A DNA stretch of 64,000 nucleotides from Pseudomonas sp. R37(2017) (GTDB taxonomy: Bacteria > Pseudomonadota > Gammaproteobacteria > Pseudomonadales > Pseudomonadaceae). The notes beneath the pieces are model-generated. The model was not told the DNA's origin, made no database searches, and was given only the letters and a program-made list of their open reading frames with translations. Position numbers and translations under genes: made by a program. The stretch is from assembly GCF_002113375.1 (NCBI RefSeq), contig NZ_NEHO01000004.1:364926-428925 (forward strand), given 5' to 3'. This document shows, one piece after another, positions 17,102 to 26,586 of this stretch (positions are counted from its first letter, which is position 1; each line of letters begins with the position of its first letter).

Positions 17102-18686
17102 TGTCCAGCGCGACGGGCAACATGTCCGGGTAGTCGAGGGTGTAATGCAGGCCACGGCTTTCCTTGCGCTCCATGGCTGACAGAATCATCAGCTCGGCCA
17201 CTTGGGCCAGGTTGCGCAGTTCGATCAAATCCCGGCTGACCTTGTAGTTACTGTAGAACTCGTCGATTTCATCCAGCAACAGTTGCACGCGGTGTTGCGC
17301 CCGCTGCAGACGCTTGTTGGTGCGCACGATGCCGACGTAGTCCCACATGAATCGTCGCAACTCATCCCAGTTGTGCGCAATGATCACGTCTTCATCGGAG
17401 TCGGTCACCTGGCTCGCATCCCAGGCGGGGAGGGCGGCGGGCATCGGAACCCGGGGCAACTGTTCGATAATGTCCGCAGCCGCCGAGCGGGCGTAAACGA
17501 AGCATTCGAGCAGCGAGTTGCTGGCCATGCGGTTGGCGCCGTGCAGGCCGGTGAAACTGGTTTCGCCAATGGCGTACAGCCCCGGCACATCGGTACGGCC
17601 CTGTTGATCGACCATTACGCCGCCGCAGGTGTAGTGCGCCGCCGGAACCACCGGGATCGGTTGCCTGGTGATGTCGATGGAGAATTCCAGGCAGCGTTCG
17701 TACATCGTCGGGAAGTGCGTCTTGATAAAAGTCTCAGGCTTGTGGCTGATGTCCAGATAGACGCAGTCGATGCCCAGGCGCTTCATTTCATGGTCGATGG
17801 CCCGGGCGACGATGTCCCGTGGCGCCAACTCGGCCCGTGGATCGAAGCGCTGCATGAAGCGCTCGCCATTGGGCAGCTTCAGGTGGGCACCTTCGCCTCG
17901 CAAGGCTTCGGTGATCAGGAAACTCTTGGCTTGCGGGTGATACAGGCAAGTAGGGTGGAACTGGTTGAATTCCAGGTTCGCTACCCGGCAGCCCGAGCGC
18001 CAGGCCATGGCGATGCCATCGCCGCAGGCACCGTCAGGGTTACTGGTGTACAGGTAAACCTTGGCCGCGCCACCGGAGGCGAGGATCACGAAACGGGCAC
18101 CATAAGTATCGACTTCGCCGGTGCCGCGGTTGAGCACATAGGCACCGAGGCAGCGATCACCTTCCAGGCCCAGGCGTTTCTCCGTGATCAGGTCAACCGC
18201 TACCCGCTGTTCCAGCAGTTCGATGTTCGGTCGCTTCCTGGCCTGATCGAGCAGGGTCGTGAAAATGGCGGCGCCCGTGGCGTCGGCGGCGTGGATGATA
18301 CGCCGGTGGCTGTGACCACCCTCGCGGGTCAAGTGGAACTCGAATCCGCCGTCTTCGTTACTCGACTGTTCATCGCGGGTAAAGGGCACGCCCTGGTCGA
18401 TCAGCCATTGAATCGCTTCCTTGCTGTGCTCGACGGTGAAGCGCACCGCGTCCTCGTGGCACAGGCCGCCGCCGGCATTGAGCGTGTCATCGACATGGGA
18501 TTCCACGGTATCGGTGTCATCCAGCACGGCTGCAACGCCGCCCTGGGCCCAGAAAGTCGAGCCATTGGCGAGGTTGCCCTTGCTCAGAACGGCAATGCGC
18601 AAATGACCTGGCAAGGTCAGCGCAAGGCTCAAGCCGGCAGCGCCGCTGCCAATTACCAGAACATCGTGTTGAAACTGTTGGCTCAT
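17070..18686 (-). CDS. nadB: L-aspartate oxidase
   Basis: The 538-aa FAD enzyme converts L-aspartate to iminoaspartate, the first step of NAD synthesis. It has the dinucleotide fold [13 protein letters not shown] at the N-terminus, then [12 protein letters not shown], and [25 protein letters not shown] in the FAD-binding part. The ATG at 18686 gives the length known for Pseudomonas NadB; the longer upstream frame lacks conserved sequence. Divergent from algU as in P. aeruginosa. Confidence 0.96.
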   Translation of the reverse strand: MSQQFQHDVLVIGSGAAGLSLALTLPGHLRIAVLSKGNLANGSTFWAQGGVAAVLDDTDTVESHVDDTLNAGGGLCHEDAVRFTVEHSKEAIQWLIDQGVPFTRDEQSSNEDGGFEFHLTREGGHSHRRIIHAADATGAAIFTTLLDQARKRPNIELLEQRVAVDLITEKRLGLEGDRCLGAYVLNRGTGEVDTYGARFVILASGGAAKVYLYTSNPDGACGDGIAMAWRSGCRVANLEFNQFHPTCLYHPQAKSFLITEALRGEGAHLKLPNGERFMQRFDPRAELAPRDIVARAIDHEMKRLGIDCVYLDISHKPETFIKTHFPTMYERCLEFSIDITRQPIPVVPAAHYTCGGVMVDQQGRTDVPGLYAIGETSFTGLHGANRMASNSLLECFVYARSAAADIIEQLPRVPMPAALPAWDASQVTDSDEDVIIAHNWDELRRFMWDYVGIVRTNKRLQRAQHRVQLLLDEIDEFYSNYKVSRDLIELRNLAQVAELMILSAMERKESRGLHYTLDYPDMLPVALDTILMPPTYVG

Positions 18687-18959
18687 TTCAGGATTCCGCT
18701 CAAAGCGACCCGGTTCGGGGGTGGCGCAGCTGGATTGGCGAGTCAGCTCAGCCGTACAGCCTACTAGTATATAGAGGGGGGGAGCGGCACAATACCCGAG
18801 CTGGCATGGCATTGTGAAACTACTGTGACGCAAAATATCGGGCGCTTCGTCGGATGTTTTTCTGCCCGTTGGGCGCGAAAATGGCTGTATCGGCGATTTA
18901 ACAGTCTTTTTCCCGTCACGGTTGCACAATGTCGCTTCGGCACAGCTATAAAATGTTTG

Positions 18960-18986
18960 GAACTTTTGCCAAAGGGCCAAGATCAA
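18960..18986 (+). promoter_or_regulatory. Possible second AlgU (sigma-22) promoter
   Basis: GAACTT (18960-18965), a 16-bp spacer and ATCAA (18982-18986) resemble the GAACTT-N16/17-TCTGA consensus with a weak -10. It would give a long leader of about 250 nt before algU. P. aeruginosa algU also has more than one AlgU-dependent promoter. Confidence 0.4.
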
Positions 18987-19153
18987 TAGACGGATGCCTG
19001 AAACAAGGGACAGTGTCGGCTTCAGTACGGGATCGCAGTGCGATTCTTGCCGAAGAGTCCGATGACAAGATTATTCGCGCAGCCGGGTCACCTCGCGCTG
19101 CGCTTTTCGTGCGTGCCAAATCAGAGCCCGCAGGAAACTTGCCTGGAGGGGGA

Positions 19154-19180
19154 GAACTTTTGCGAAAAGCCCGAGTCTAT
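19154..19180 (+). promoter_or_regulatory. AlgU autoregulated promoter
   Basis: GAACTT (19154-19159), a 16-bp spacer and TCTAT (19176-19180) closely match the AlgU/RpoE consensus. It lies 60 bp upstream of the algU start, as expected for positive autoregulation. Confidence 0.78.
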
Positions 19181-19239
19181 GTTTGCAAGTCTGGTGGTTT
19201 ACTTCTGCAAGCCTCCTCCGAGCTCATCGAGGAGTGTTC

Positions 19240-19821
19240 ATGCTAACCCAGGAAGAGGATCAGCAACTGGTCGAGCGCGTTCAACGCGGCGACAAGCGTG
19301 CTTTCGATCTGCTAGTGCTGAAATACCAGCACAAAATTCTCGGGTTGATCGTGCGTTTCGTGCACGACACCCATGAAGCCCAGGATGTGGCACAAGAAGC
19401 CTTTATCAAGGCGTACCGTGCACTTGGAAATTTTCGCGGAGACAGCGCGTTTTATACGTGGCTTTACCGCATCGCCATCAACACGGCGAAAAACTATCTG
19501 GTTTCACGCGGCCGTCGGCCGCCGGATAGCGATGTCAGTTCCGAGGATGCAGAGTTCTATGATGGCGATCATGGCCTCAAGGATCTCGAGTCGCCTGAAC
19601 GGGCTTTGCTGCGGGATGAGATCGAAGGCACCGTCCATCGAACCATTCAGCAACTGCCGGAAGATTTGCGTACGGCATTAACTTTACGTGAGTTTGATGG
19701 TCTGAGTTACGAGGACATTGCGAGCGTCATGCAATGTCCGGTAGGCACCGTGCGCTCCCGGATCTTCCGCGCCCGGGAGGCCATCGATAAAGCCCTGCAG
19801 CCGTTGTTGCAGGAAAACTAA
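19240..19821 (+). CDS. algU: Extracytoplasmic-function sigma factor AlgU (AlgT, sigma-22)
   Basis: The 193-aa RpoE-type sigma factor has region 2 with FRGDSAFYTWLYRIAINTAKN (-10 recognition) and region 4 with the helix-turn-helix LSYEDIASVMQCPVGTVRSR. It controls alginate and envelope-stress genes. The ATG at 19240 (GAGG upstream) gives the canonical MLTQEEDQQLVERVQRGDKR start. First gene of algU-mucA-mucB-mucD; expressed from a recognisable autoregulated promoter. Confidence 0.98.
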   Translation: MLTQEEDQQLVERVQRGDKRAFDLLVLKYQHKILGLIVRFVHDTHEAQDVAQEAFIKAYRALGNFRGDSAFYTWLYRIAINTAKNYLVSRGRRPPDSDVSSEDAEFYDGDHGLKDLESPERALLRDEIEGTVHRTIQQLPEDLRTALTLREFDGLSYEDIASVMQCPVGTVRSRIFRAREAIDKALQPLLQEN

Positions 19822-19853
19822 CAGACAGCGGCGACAGCCAAGAGAGGAACGCC

Positions 19854-20441
19854 ATGAGTCGTGAAGCCCTGCAGGAATCGCTGTCCGCAGTGATGGATAA
19901 CGAAGCGGACGAATTGGAATTGCGTCGGGTATTGAATGCCTGCGACGATGTTGAAACCCGTGAAACCTGGGCTCGTTATCAGATCGCTCGGGCCGTGATG
20001 CACAAGGACCTGCTGCTTCCACGTCTGGACATCGCTGCGGCTGTTTCTGCTGCCCTGGCTGACGAAGCCGTACCGGCAAAAGCTTCCCGCGGTCCATGGC
20101 GCAGCCTGGGTCGTCTGGCGGTCGCGGCTTCCGTGACCCTGGCGGTGCTGGCCGGTGTGCGTCTGTACAACCAGGATGAGATCGCCGGTGTCGAACTCGC
20201 CCAGCAATCCAGTCAGCCCGCCCTGGCCGTTCCTCAAGTAAAAGGCCCTGCTGTTCTGGCAGGCTACAATGAGAGTTCGGAAGCTACTGGCCCAATGGCC
20301 AATGGCGTTTTGCAAGGTCAGCCAGGCTGGCACGATCAGCGTCTGCCAGGTTACTTGCGCCAACATGCTCAACAGGCTGCACTGAAAGGCACTGAGAGCG
20401 CTCTGCCTTACGCTCGTGCCGCAAGTCTGGAAAACCGTTAA
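19854..20441 (+). CDS. mucA: Anti-sigma factor MucA
   Basis: The 195-aa single-pass inner-membrane protein has a cytoplasmic AlgU-binding domain (about 1-80, starting MSREALQESLSAVMDNEADE), a TM at about 86-104 and a periplasmic tail that MucB protects from AlgW cleavage. The reading frame is intact, so no mucoidy-type truncation (mucA22-like) is present. It follows algU by 32 bp. Confidence 0.96.
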   Translation: MSREALQESLSAVMDNEADELELRRVLNACDDVETRETWARYQIARAVMHKDLLLPRLDIAAAVSAALADEAVPAKASRGPWRSLGRLAVAASVTLAVLAGVRLYNQDEIAGVELAQQSSQPALAVPQVKGPAVLAGYNESSEATGPMANGVLQGQPGWHDQRLPGYLRQHAQQAALKGTESALPYARAASLENR

Positions 20442-20449
20442 GGAGGACC

Positions 20450-21409
20450 ATGCGCGCCATACCTCTACTTTCGCTTCTGCTCAGCGGCTGGTTCATCGTT
20501 CCAGCCCAGGCCGATGATGCCCAGGACTGGTTGATCCGCCTCGGCCAGGCAGAGCAGCAGCAAAGCTTTCAGGGTACTTTCGTCTACGAGCGTAACGGTA
20601 GTTTTTCTACCCATAACATCTGGCACCGCGTCCAGGATGGAAAGGTCCGCGAGCGATTGATCCAGCTCGACGGCTCCGCTCAGGAAGTCGTTCGTATTGA
20701 TGGGCGTACTCAATGCGTCAGTGGCACGTTGATAGCAGGGTTGGGGGATTCTCCCAACTCCGCTGCCCGTGCACTCGATCCTCAAAAGCTCAAGAATTGG
20801 TATGACCTTGCCGTCATCGGCAAGTCGCGTGTCGCCGGGCGTCCGGCGGTAGTGGTAACGCTGACACCCCGCGATCAACACCGCTACGGTTTTGAACTGC
20901 ATCTGGATAAAGAAACCGGCCTGCCTCTGAAGTCCCTGCTGTTGGACGACAAGGGGCGGTTGCTGGAGCGCTTCCAGTTCACGCGGATGGATACAGCTGA
21001 CGCTCCTTCCGAAAACGACCTGCAGGCCAGTAACGATTGCAAGCCAGTCAATCTCGACAGTGACAAGGCCTCTGCCGTCAAGTCTGCCCAGACCTGGCGC
21101 TCCGACTGGTTGCCGCCCGGCTTCGAACTGACCAGCAGCACCGCGCGCAAGGATCCAGAGACCAAAACCCAGATCAATAGCCTGATGTATGACGATGGCC
21201 TGGCGCGTTTTTCGGTATTCCTTGAGCCGTTGAATGGCGCAACCGTCACCGACACCCGTACTCAGTTGGGGCCGACTGTTGCGGTCTCCCGGCGCTTGAC
21301 CACGGCACAGGGTGAAATGATGGTGACCGTCGTCGGCGAGATACCGGTCGGTACCGCTGAACGAATAGCGCTATCGATGCGTACCGACGCAGCTGCAACC
21401 AAGCAGTGA
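20450..21409 (+). CDS. mucB: MucB, periplasmic negative regulator of AlgU (RseB family)
   Basis: The 319-aa protein has a cleavable signal peptide (through VPAQA) and two RseB-type domains: an LolA-like N-domain with QSFQGTFVYERNG and a C-domain with ARFSVFLEPL. It binds the MucA periplasmic tail and blocks regulated proteolysis. The start is 8 bp after the mucA stop with AAGGAGG upstream. Confidence 0.95.
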   Translation: MRAIPLLSLLLSGWFIVPAQADDAQDWLIRLGQAEQQQSFQGTFVYERNGSFSTHNIWHRVQDGKVRERLIQLDGSAQEVVRIDGRTQCVSGTLIAGLGDSPNSAARALDPQKLKNWYDLAVIGKSRVAGRPAVVVTLTPRDQHRYGFELHLDKETGLPLKSLLLDDKGRLLERFQFTRMDTADAPSENDLQASNDCKPVNLDSDKASAVKSAQTWRSDWLPPGFELTSSTARKDPETKTQINSLMYDDGLARFSVFLEPLNGATVTDTRTQLGPTVAVSRRLTTAQGEMMVTVVGEIPVGTAERIALSMRTDAAATKQ

Positions 21410-21472
21410 GTCAAATTCGAAATGTTTCGTGAGCATTTCAATTTGCAAAAAGTCCTTAAATTTTTTATAGGT

Positions 21473-21490
21473 CAGAGCCCCTCGGCTCTG
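21473..21490 (+). terminator. Hairpin between mucB and mucD, possible attenuator
   Basis: CAGAGCC/GGCTCTG forms a 7-bp perfect stem with a CCTC loop, followed by a T-rich but interrupted tract (TAGTTTGTTGTT). It sits in the 178-bp gap where P. aeruginosa has mucC, and could partly terminate the upstream transcript. Confidence 0.4.
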
Positions 21491-21587
21491 GCCTAGTTTG
21501 TTGTTCCCGGAACAAAAATACCGGCGTATTGTTCCCGGTGTTCCTTGCTCCATATCGCTTAACCATGCTCGTCGTAACGGGAGCCGT

Positions 21588-23015
21588 ATGTCGATACCAC
21601 GCTTGAAGTCCTACCTTTCCATTATTGCCACCGTGCTGGTGCTCGGTCAGGCGGTCACCGCCCAAGCGGTCGAATTGCCTGACTTTACGCAACTGGTCGA
21701 ACAGGCTTCGCCTGCGGTCGTGAACATCAGCACCACGCAAAAGCTGCCGGATCGCAAGGTCAGTCAGCAGCAGATGCCCGACCTCGAAGGCTTGCCGCCA
21801 ATGCTGCGCGAGTTCTTCGAACGGGGCATGCCACCGCAATCGCGCTCACCTCGCGACCGTCAGCGTGAGGCAACTTCCCTGGGCTCGGGTTTCATCATCT
21901 CTACTGATGGCTACATCCTGACCAACAACCACGTGATCGCCGATGCTGATGAAATCCTCGTTCGTCTGGCTGATCGCAGCGAAATGAAAGCCAAGCTCAT
22001 CGGTACCGATCCACGTTCCGACGTGGCGCTGCTGAAAATCGAAGGCAAGGATCTGCCGGTGCTCAAGCTCGGTAAATCCCAGGACCTGAAGGCCGGTCAA
22101 TGGGTTGTCGCGATCGGTTCGCCATTCGGTTTTGACCACACCGTGACCCAAGGCATCGTCAGTGCCGTCGGTCGTAGCCTGCCGAACGAAAACTATGTGC
22201 CGTTCATCCAGACTGACGTGCCGATCAACCCGGGTAACTCGGGCGGTCCGCTGTTCAACCTGAACGGTGAGGTGGTCGGGATCAACTCGCAGATCTATAC
22301 CCGTTCCGGCGGTTTCATGGGTGTGTCGTTCGCAATCCCGATCGATGTGGCCATGGATGTTTCCAATCAGCTGAAATCCGGTGGCAAGGTCAGCCGTGGC
22401 TGGCTGGGTGTCGTGATTCAGGAAGTGAGCAAGGACCTGGCCGAGTCGTTCGGGCTGGAGAAGCCGGCCGGTGCGCTGGTTGCCCAGATCCAGGATGATG
22501 GTCCGGCTGCCAAGGGCGGGCTGCAGGTTGGCGACGTGATCCTGAGCATGAACAGTCAGCCAATCGTTATGTCGGCCGACCTGCCGCATCTTGTTGGCGC
22601 ATTGAAGGCTGGCGCCAAGGCCAATCTGGAAGTGATTCGTGACGGCAAGCGCAAGAACGTCGAATTGACGGTCGGCGCGATTCCGGACGAAGACAAGGAC
22701 CTGGATGCAATGCCAAAATCCAGCATCGAGCGCAGCAGCAATCGCCTCGGGGTTTCCGTGGTCGAGCTGACGGATGAGCAAAAGAAAACATACGACCTCA
22801 AAGGGGGTGTGCTGATCAAGGAAGTGCAGGACGGCCCTGCCGCCATGATCGGTCTGCAGCCAGGTGACGTGATCACTCACCTGAACAACCAGGCCATCGG
22901 TTCCACCAAGGAGTTCGCGGACATCGCCAAGGCGCTGCCAAAGAACCGCTCGGTGTCGATGCGGGTGCTGCGCCAGGGTCGTGCGAGTTTCATCACCTTC
23001 AAACTGGCTGAGTAA
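21588..23015 (+). CDS. mucD: MucD, DegP-like periplasmic serine protease/chaperone
   Basis: The 475-aa protein has a signal peptide to about residue 27, then a trypsin-like HtrA domain with His in TNNHVIADAD, Asp in DPRSDVALLKIEG and Ser in NPGNSGGPLFN, and two C-terminal PDZ domains (about 255-355 and 390-470). It degrades misfolded envelope proteins and restrains AlgU activation. The ATG at 21588 is preceded by CGGGAG. Preceded by a hairpin and followed by a strong terminator; it may have its own promoter in the 178-bp gap. Confidence 0.96.
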   Translation: MSIPRLKSYLSIIATVLVLGQAVTAQAVELPDFTQLVEQASPAVVNISTTQKLPDRKVSQQQMPDLEGLPPMLREFFERGMPPQSRSPRDRQREATSLGSGFIISTDGYILTNNHVIADADEILVRLADRSEMKAKLIGTDPRSDVALLKIEGKDLPVLKLGKSQDLKAGQWVVAIGSPFGFDHTVTQGIVSAVGRSLPNENYVPFIQTDVPINPGNSGGPLFNLNGEVVGINSQIYTRSGGFMGVSFAIPIDVAMDVSNQLKSGGKVSRGWLGVVIQEVSKDLAESFGLEKPAGALVAQIQDDGPAAKGGLQVGDVILSMNSQPIVMSADLPHLVGALKAGAKANLEVIRDGKRKNVELTVGAIPDEDKDLDAMPKSSIERSSNRLGVSVVELTDEQKKTYDLKGGVLIKEVQDGPAAMIGLQPGDVITHLNNQAIGSTKEFADIAKALPKNRSVSMRVLRQGRASFITFKLAE

Positions 23016-23033
23016 TCCGGTTGTTGGCTGAAT

Positions 23034-23066
23034 AAAAAACCGCCTCGCAAGAGGCGGTTTTTTTTT
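23034..23066 (+). terminator. Rho-independent terminator of the algU-mucD cluster
   Basis: The 9-bp stem AACCGCCTC/GAGGCGGTT with GCAA tetraloop is followed by nine T; A-run before it makes it bidirectional, serving the convergent bepA gene too. Confidence 0.93.
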
Positions 23067-23092
23067 GTCCGGGCTTTTTGTCCCCGAGGGCG

Positions 23093-24526
23093 TCAGCCCA
23101 TCATGTCCTTGATCATGCGCTCCTGCTCCATCAGCTCGCGTTGCCGCGCGTCGATCCGTGAAGACAGCGGGAAGTTGCTGCCTGCCTTGCGTTTGGCGAA
23201 GTCCAATTGCTGTATGGCCTGTTTGTAGTCTCCGACCAACGCAAAATACTCGGCGCGAGCCTGGTGCAGGCCGATGATGTTGCCCGACAGGCCGCGCGTT
23301 TCGGCCACCTGATACCACACGTCCGGATCATCCGGGCGCGACTTGAGCAGGCCTTCGAGGGCTTTCTCCGCATCCGCTGTGCGGTTTTGCTTGAGCAGCA
23401 GGTCGACGCGCACCTGGTTCAGCGGGTAGTTGCCAGGGTACTGGCTCATCAAGCGATCAACCCGGGACTGGGCGTCCGCCAGGCGATTGTTGGTGATATC
23501 CAGATCGACCTGAGCCAGGTTGTAGATGATTTCGTTGGGTGACTTGGCCAGCAATTGCTTGAGGTTTTCCCGTGCTTCGTTCAGTTGACCGCCCTTGATC
23601 TGGGCGATCGCCAGGCCGTAGCGTGCCACGTCGTTTTTCGGGTTCTCGTCGAGCTGGGCGCGGAAGCGCTTGGCGCCGAGCCCCGGGGTTTCCTCGTAGA
23701 TCAGTTGTACCCGTGCGCGGATCAGTTGGTAGCGCATGCTGTCTTCGATGCCGCCCGTTGGAAACTGTTCGGCGCGGTTGCGGGTGTCGGCGATACGCGA
23801 TTCGGTGACCGGGTGAGTCAGCAGGAATTCCGGCGGCTTGGCATCGTAGCGGTACTGGCGCCCCAGGCGCTCGAACATGGTTGGCATCGAGCGGGGGTCG
23901 TAACCGGCCTTTTCCAGATTGAGGATGCCGATACGGTCGGCTTCCTGCTCGTTCTGGCGGGAGAATCGCCGCTGTTCCTGGATGGCGGCGGCCTGTGTAC
24001 CGGCAATGGCGGCGATCCCGGCGTCACCGCCACCAGCGGCTGCTACCACAATACCCGCCAGCAATGCAGCCATCATCGGCACTTGCATGCGTTGCTGCGC
24101 TTCGACGCCACGGGCAAAGTGGCGCTGCGACAAGTGAGCCAATTCGTGGGCCATTACCGAGGCATATTCGCCTTCGGTCTGGGCGTTGAGGAACAAACCA
24201 CCATTGACCCCGACGATCCCGCCCGGCGCCGCGAAGGCGTTGAGCTGCGGGCTGTTGATCAGGATGAACTCAAGACGCCGGTCGGTGACCTGGCTGGTCT
24301 CCAGCAGTCGGTAAACGCTCGATTCCACGTAATCCTTGAGCTGCGGATCGTTGAGCTGCGAAACCTGACTGCGCAACATGGCCAGCCAGGCGCGACCGAG
24401 CTCGTATTCCTGTTGGGGCGAGACAATGGCAGAACTGGCGTCGCCGAGTGACGGCAAGTCGTCGGCGAAGCCCGGTGAGGCGAGCAGGCAAGCGAGCGTC
24501 AGCAGGGTAGGGCGCAAAAATGTCAT
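23093..24526 (-). CDS. M48 metalloprotease with TPR repeats, BepA family
   Basis: The 477-aa periplasmic protein has a signal peptide (through PGFA), an M48 zinc-protease domain with the HExxH motif in SVMAHELAHLSQRHFARG (about residues 130-145) and a C-terminal TPR superhelix (about 290-477). BepA assists outer-membrane protein (LptD) assembly and degrades stalled intermediates. The ATG at 24526 is chosen for the signal peptide; an upstream TTG would add seven residues. Divergent from the tusA-like gene. Confidence 0.9.
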   Translation of the reverse strand: MTFLRPTLLTLACLLASPGFADDLPSLGDASSAIVSPQQEYELGRAWLAMLRSQVSQLNDPQLKDYVESSVYRLLETSQVTDRRLEFILINSPQLNAFAAPGGIVGVNGGLFLNAQTEGEYASVMAHELAHLSQRHFARGVEAQQRMQVPMMAALLAGIVVAAAGGGDAGIAAIAGTQAAAIQEQRRFSRQNEQEADRIGILNLEKAGYDPRSMPTMFERLGRQYRYDAKPPEFLLTHPVTESRIADTRNRAEQFPTGGIEDSMRYQLIRARVQLIYEETPGLGAKRFRAQLDENPKNDVARYGLAIAQIKGGQLNEARENLKQLLAKSPNEIIYNLAQVDLDITNNRLADAQSRVDRLMSQYPGNYPLNQVRVDLLLKQNRTADAEKALEGLLKSRPDDPDVWYQVAETRGLSGNIIGLHQARAEYFALVGDYKQAIQQLDFAKRKAGSNFPLSSRIDARQRELMEQERMIKDMMG

Positions 24527-24624
24527 GCACAAAGCCTTAGTCGACAAAGACCTTACTGTAGCCGGACACCGGCGTTGCGACCAGATATTCTAAGCAACTC
24601 AACCACCTGACCCGGAGTGATGCA

Positions 24625-24864
24625 ATGACCGACGCTGTAGAGCATGACGTTGAACTGGACGCCAGCGGCCTGAACTGCCCGCTGCCGTTGCTCAAGGCCA
24701 AGATGGAACTCAACCGCCTGGCCAGCGGCGCCGTGCTCAAGGTCATCGCCACCGATGCAGGTTCACAGCGCGACTTTCGCACCTTTGCCCGATTGGCCGG
24801 TCATACCCTGCTTCGTGAAGAAGAAGACGCCGGTGTTTACCGCTACTGGTTGAAAAAAGCCTGA
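24625..24864 (+). CDS. TusA/SirA-family sulfur carrier protein
   Basis: The 79-aa two-layer alpha/beta protein has the signature SGLNCPLPLLKAK, in which Cys18 of CPxP is the persulfide-carrying residue. It relays sulfur in tRNA thiolation or other sulfur transfer. Several paralogues exist in Pseudomonas, so identity with TusA itself is uncertain. It is 31 bp upstream of the perM-like gene and co-directional. Confidence 0.85.
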   Translation: MTDAVEHDVELDASGLNCPLPLLKAKMELNRLASGAVLKVIATDAGSQRDFRTFARLAGHTLLREEEDAGVYRYWLKKA

Positions 24865-24895
24865 AATTGGCTGCGTTTGCCCCTAAGGATTATTG

Positions 24896-25966
24896 ATGTT
24901 CAAAGTGTTGCGTGACTGGATTCAGCGCTATTTTTCCGATGAAGAAGCGGTGGTGCTGGCTGTCCTGCTGATTCTGGCGTTCACCGCTGTCCTGACCCTG
25001 GGCGGCATGCTGGCACCTGTGCTTGCCGGGATGGTGCTGGCGTACCTGATGCAGGGGCTGGTGGTGACCCTTGAACGCCTGCGGGTACCGGGTGGGGTCG
25101 CGGTAGGGTTGGTCTTTGCGTTGTTCATGGGGTTGTTGCTGGTATTTATTGTGATTGTCGTGCCACTGCTCTGGCATCAGATGATCACCCTGTTCAACGA
25201 GTTGCCTGGCATGCTCGCCAAGTGGCAGTCACTGTTGTTGTTGCTGCCTGAACGCTATCCGCATCTGGTATCCGATGAGCAGGTGCTGCAAATCATCGAA
25301 TTGGCGCGGGGCGAAATCGGCAAGTTTGGTCAGTGGGCGCTGACGTTTTCGCTGTCGAGCCTGCCATTGCTGGTGAACATCATGATCTACCTGGTGCTGG
25401 TGCCGATCCTGGTGTTTTTCTTCCTCAAGGATCGGCTCATGATCGGTCAGTGGGTGCGCGGTTACCTGCCCCGTGAGCGGGCGCTGATTACCCGGGTCGC
25501 TCATGAAATGAACCGGCAGATCGCCAACTACATTCGCGGCAAAGTCATCGAGATATTCATTTGTGGTGGTGTGACCTACATCGCCTTTGTTGTTCTTGAA
25601 CTCAACTACGCGGCGCTGCTGGCATTGCTGGTGGGGATTTCGGTGGTGGTGCCTTACGTCGGCGCCGTCGTGGTGACTGTGCCCGTGTTTCTGATTGCGC
25701 TGTTCCAGTGGGGCTGGAGCGATCAGTTCATCTACTTGATGGCGGTCTACGGGATCATCCAGACGCTGGATGGCAACGTGCTGGTGCCTTTGCTGTTCTC
25801 GGAGGCGGTTAACCTGCACCCGGTGGCGATCATTTGCGCGGTGCTGCTGTTTGGCGGGTTGTGGGGGTTCTGGGGGGTATTCTTTGCGATTCCCCTGGCG
25901 ACGCTGTTCAAGGCTGTGCTGGACGCCTGGCCGCGCAAGGAGCCGGAGGTGGCGCCGCTGCTTTAG
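24896..25966 (+). CDS. AI-2E/PerM-family transporter
   Basis: The 356-aa membrane protein has about seven TM segments and the PerM/YdiK family features VPILVFFFLKDR, VPYVGAVVVTVPV and the C-terminal GNVLVPLLFSEAVNLHP. The second ATG at 24896 has AAGGAT at the right distance. The family includes the AI-2 exporter TqsA and Na+/H+ antiporters; the substrate here is unknown. It ends at a REP pair. Confidence 0.88.
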   Translation: MFKVLRDWIQRYFSDEEAVVLAVLLILAFTAVLTLGGMLAPVLAGMVLAYLMQGLVVTLERLRVPGGVAVGLVFALFMGLLLVFIVIVVPLLWHQMITLFNELPGMLAKWQSLLLLLPERYPHLVSDEQVLQIIELARGEIGKFGQWALTFSLSSLPLLVNIMIYLVLVPILVFFFLKDRLMIGQWVRGYLPRERALITRVAHEMNRQIANYIRGKVIEIFICGGVTYIAFVVLELNYAALLALLVGISVVVPYVGAVVVTVPVFLIALFQWGWSDQFIYLMAVYGIIQTLDGNVLVPLLFSEAVNLHPVAIICAVLLFGGLWGFWGVFFAIPLATLFKAVLDAWPRKEPEVAPLL

Positions 25967-26000
25967 CGGTCAGCCTTCTGTTTTCAGTGAGGTGGATGGC

Positions 26001-26080
26001 CTCTTCGCGAGCAGGCTCGCTCCCACAGAGATTTGTGCCGAGTACAAAACCAATGTGGGGCTGAGCCTGCTCGGGAAGGC
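26001..26080. repeat. REP pair (BIME) between convergent perM-like gene and bcp
   Basis: CTCTTCGCGAGCAGGCTCGC and TGTGGGGCTGAGCCTGCTCG lie inverted about 35 bp apart; the second half is degraded. Confidence 0.85.
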
Positions 26081-26102
26081 GTCTAGGCAGACGCCAGATA
26101 CA

Positions 26103-26576
26103 TCAGGCCTTGTTCAGCGCCTGAGCCGCAGCCAAAACCGCATCCACATGCCCCGGTACCTTCACCCCGCGCCATTCCTGACGCAGCACGCCTTTGGCAT
26201 CGATCAGAAACGTGCTGCGATCCACGCCCATGTATTCCTTGCCGTAGAGCTTTTTCAGTTTGATCACGTCGAACAGCTGGCAGATGGCTTCGTCCTTGTC
26301 GCTGATCAGCTCAAAGGGGAACTCCTGCTTGCATTTGAAGTTCTCGTGGGATTTAAGGCTGTCGCGAGACACGCCGAACACTTCGGTATTGGCGGCCTTG
26401 AAGGCGGTGTACTGGTCACGAAAGCCCTGGCCTTCGGTCGTGCAGCCCGGCGTGCTGTCCTTGGGGTAGAAGTAGATCACTACCTGCTTGCCCTTCAGGC
26501 CAGCGAGGCTGACGGTCTGCCCGCTGGTGGCGGGGGCTTCGAAATCGGCAACCGGTTGGTCGATGGCAACGGCCAT
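26103..26576 (-). CDS. bcp: Thioredoxin-dependent peroxiredoxin, Bcp/PrxQ type
   Basis: The 157-aa peroxiredoxin has the peroxidatic motif FYPKDSTPGCTTEG (Cys45) and a downstream RSTFLIDAKG. The position five residues after Cys45, which carries a resolving Cys in many PrxQ proteins, is glycine here, so a different Cys (FKCKQ or AICQLF) or an external thiol resolves the sulfenate. It follows gcvR by 10 bp on the same strand, a conserved gcvR-bcp pair. Confidence 0.92.
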   Translation of the reverse strand: MAVAIDQPVADFEAPATSGQTVSLAGLKGKQVVIYFYPKDSTPGCTTEGQGFRDQYTAFKAANTEVFGVSRDSLKSHENFKCKQEFPFELISDKDEAICQLFDVIKLKKLYGKEYMGVDRSTFLIDAKGVLRQEWRGVKVPGHVDAVLAAAQALNKA

Positions 26577-26586
26577 GAAAACTTCC

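Larger units (their letters stand above)
18687..19239. other. Divergent control region nadB/algU
   Basis: This 553-bp gene-free region contains the two AlgU-type promoter matches listed separately, and on the minus side the nadB promoter region near the TATATAG at about 18770. No RNA gene was recognised. Confidence 0.5.

Noticed and set aside
17202-18767. 521-codon plus-strand open frame
   Set aside because: Antisense shadow of nadB.
21846-23318. 490-codon minus-strand open frame
   Set aside because: Antisense to mucD and part of the bepA frame; no ribosome site or domain.
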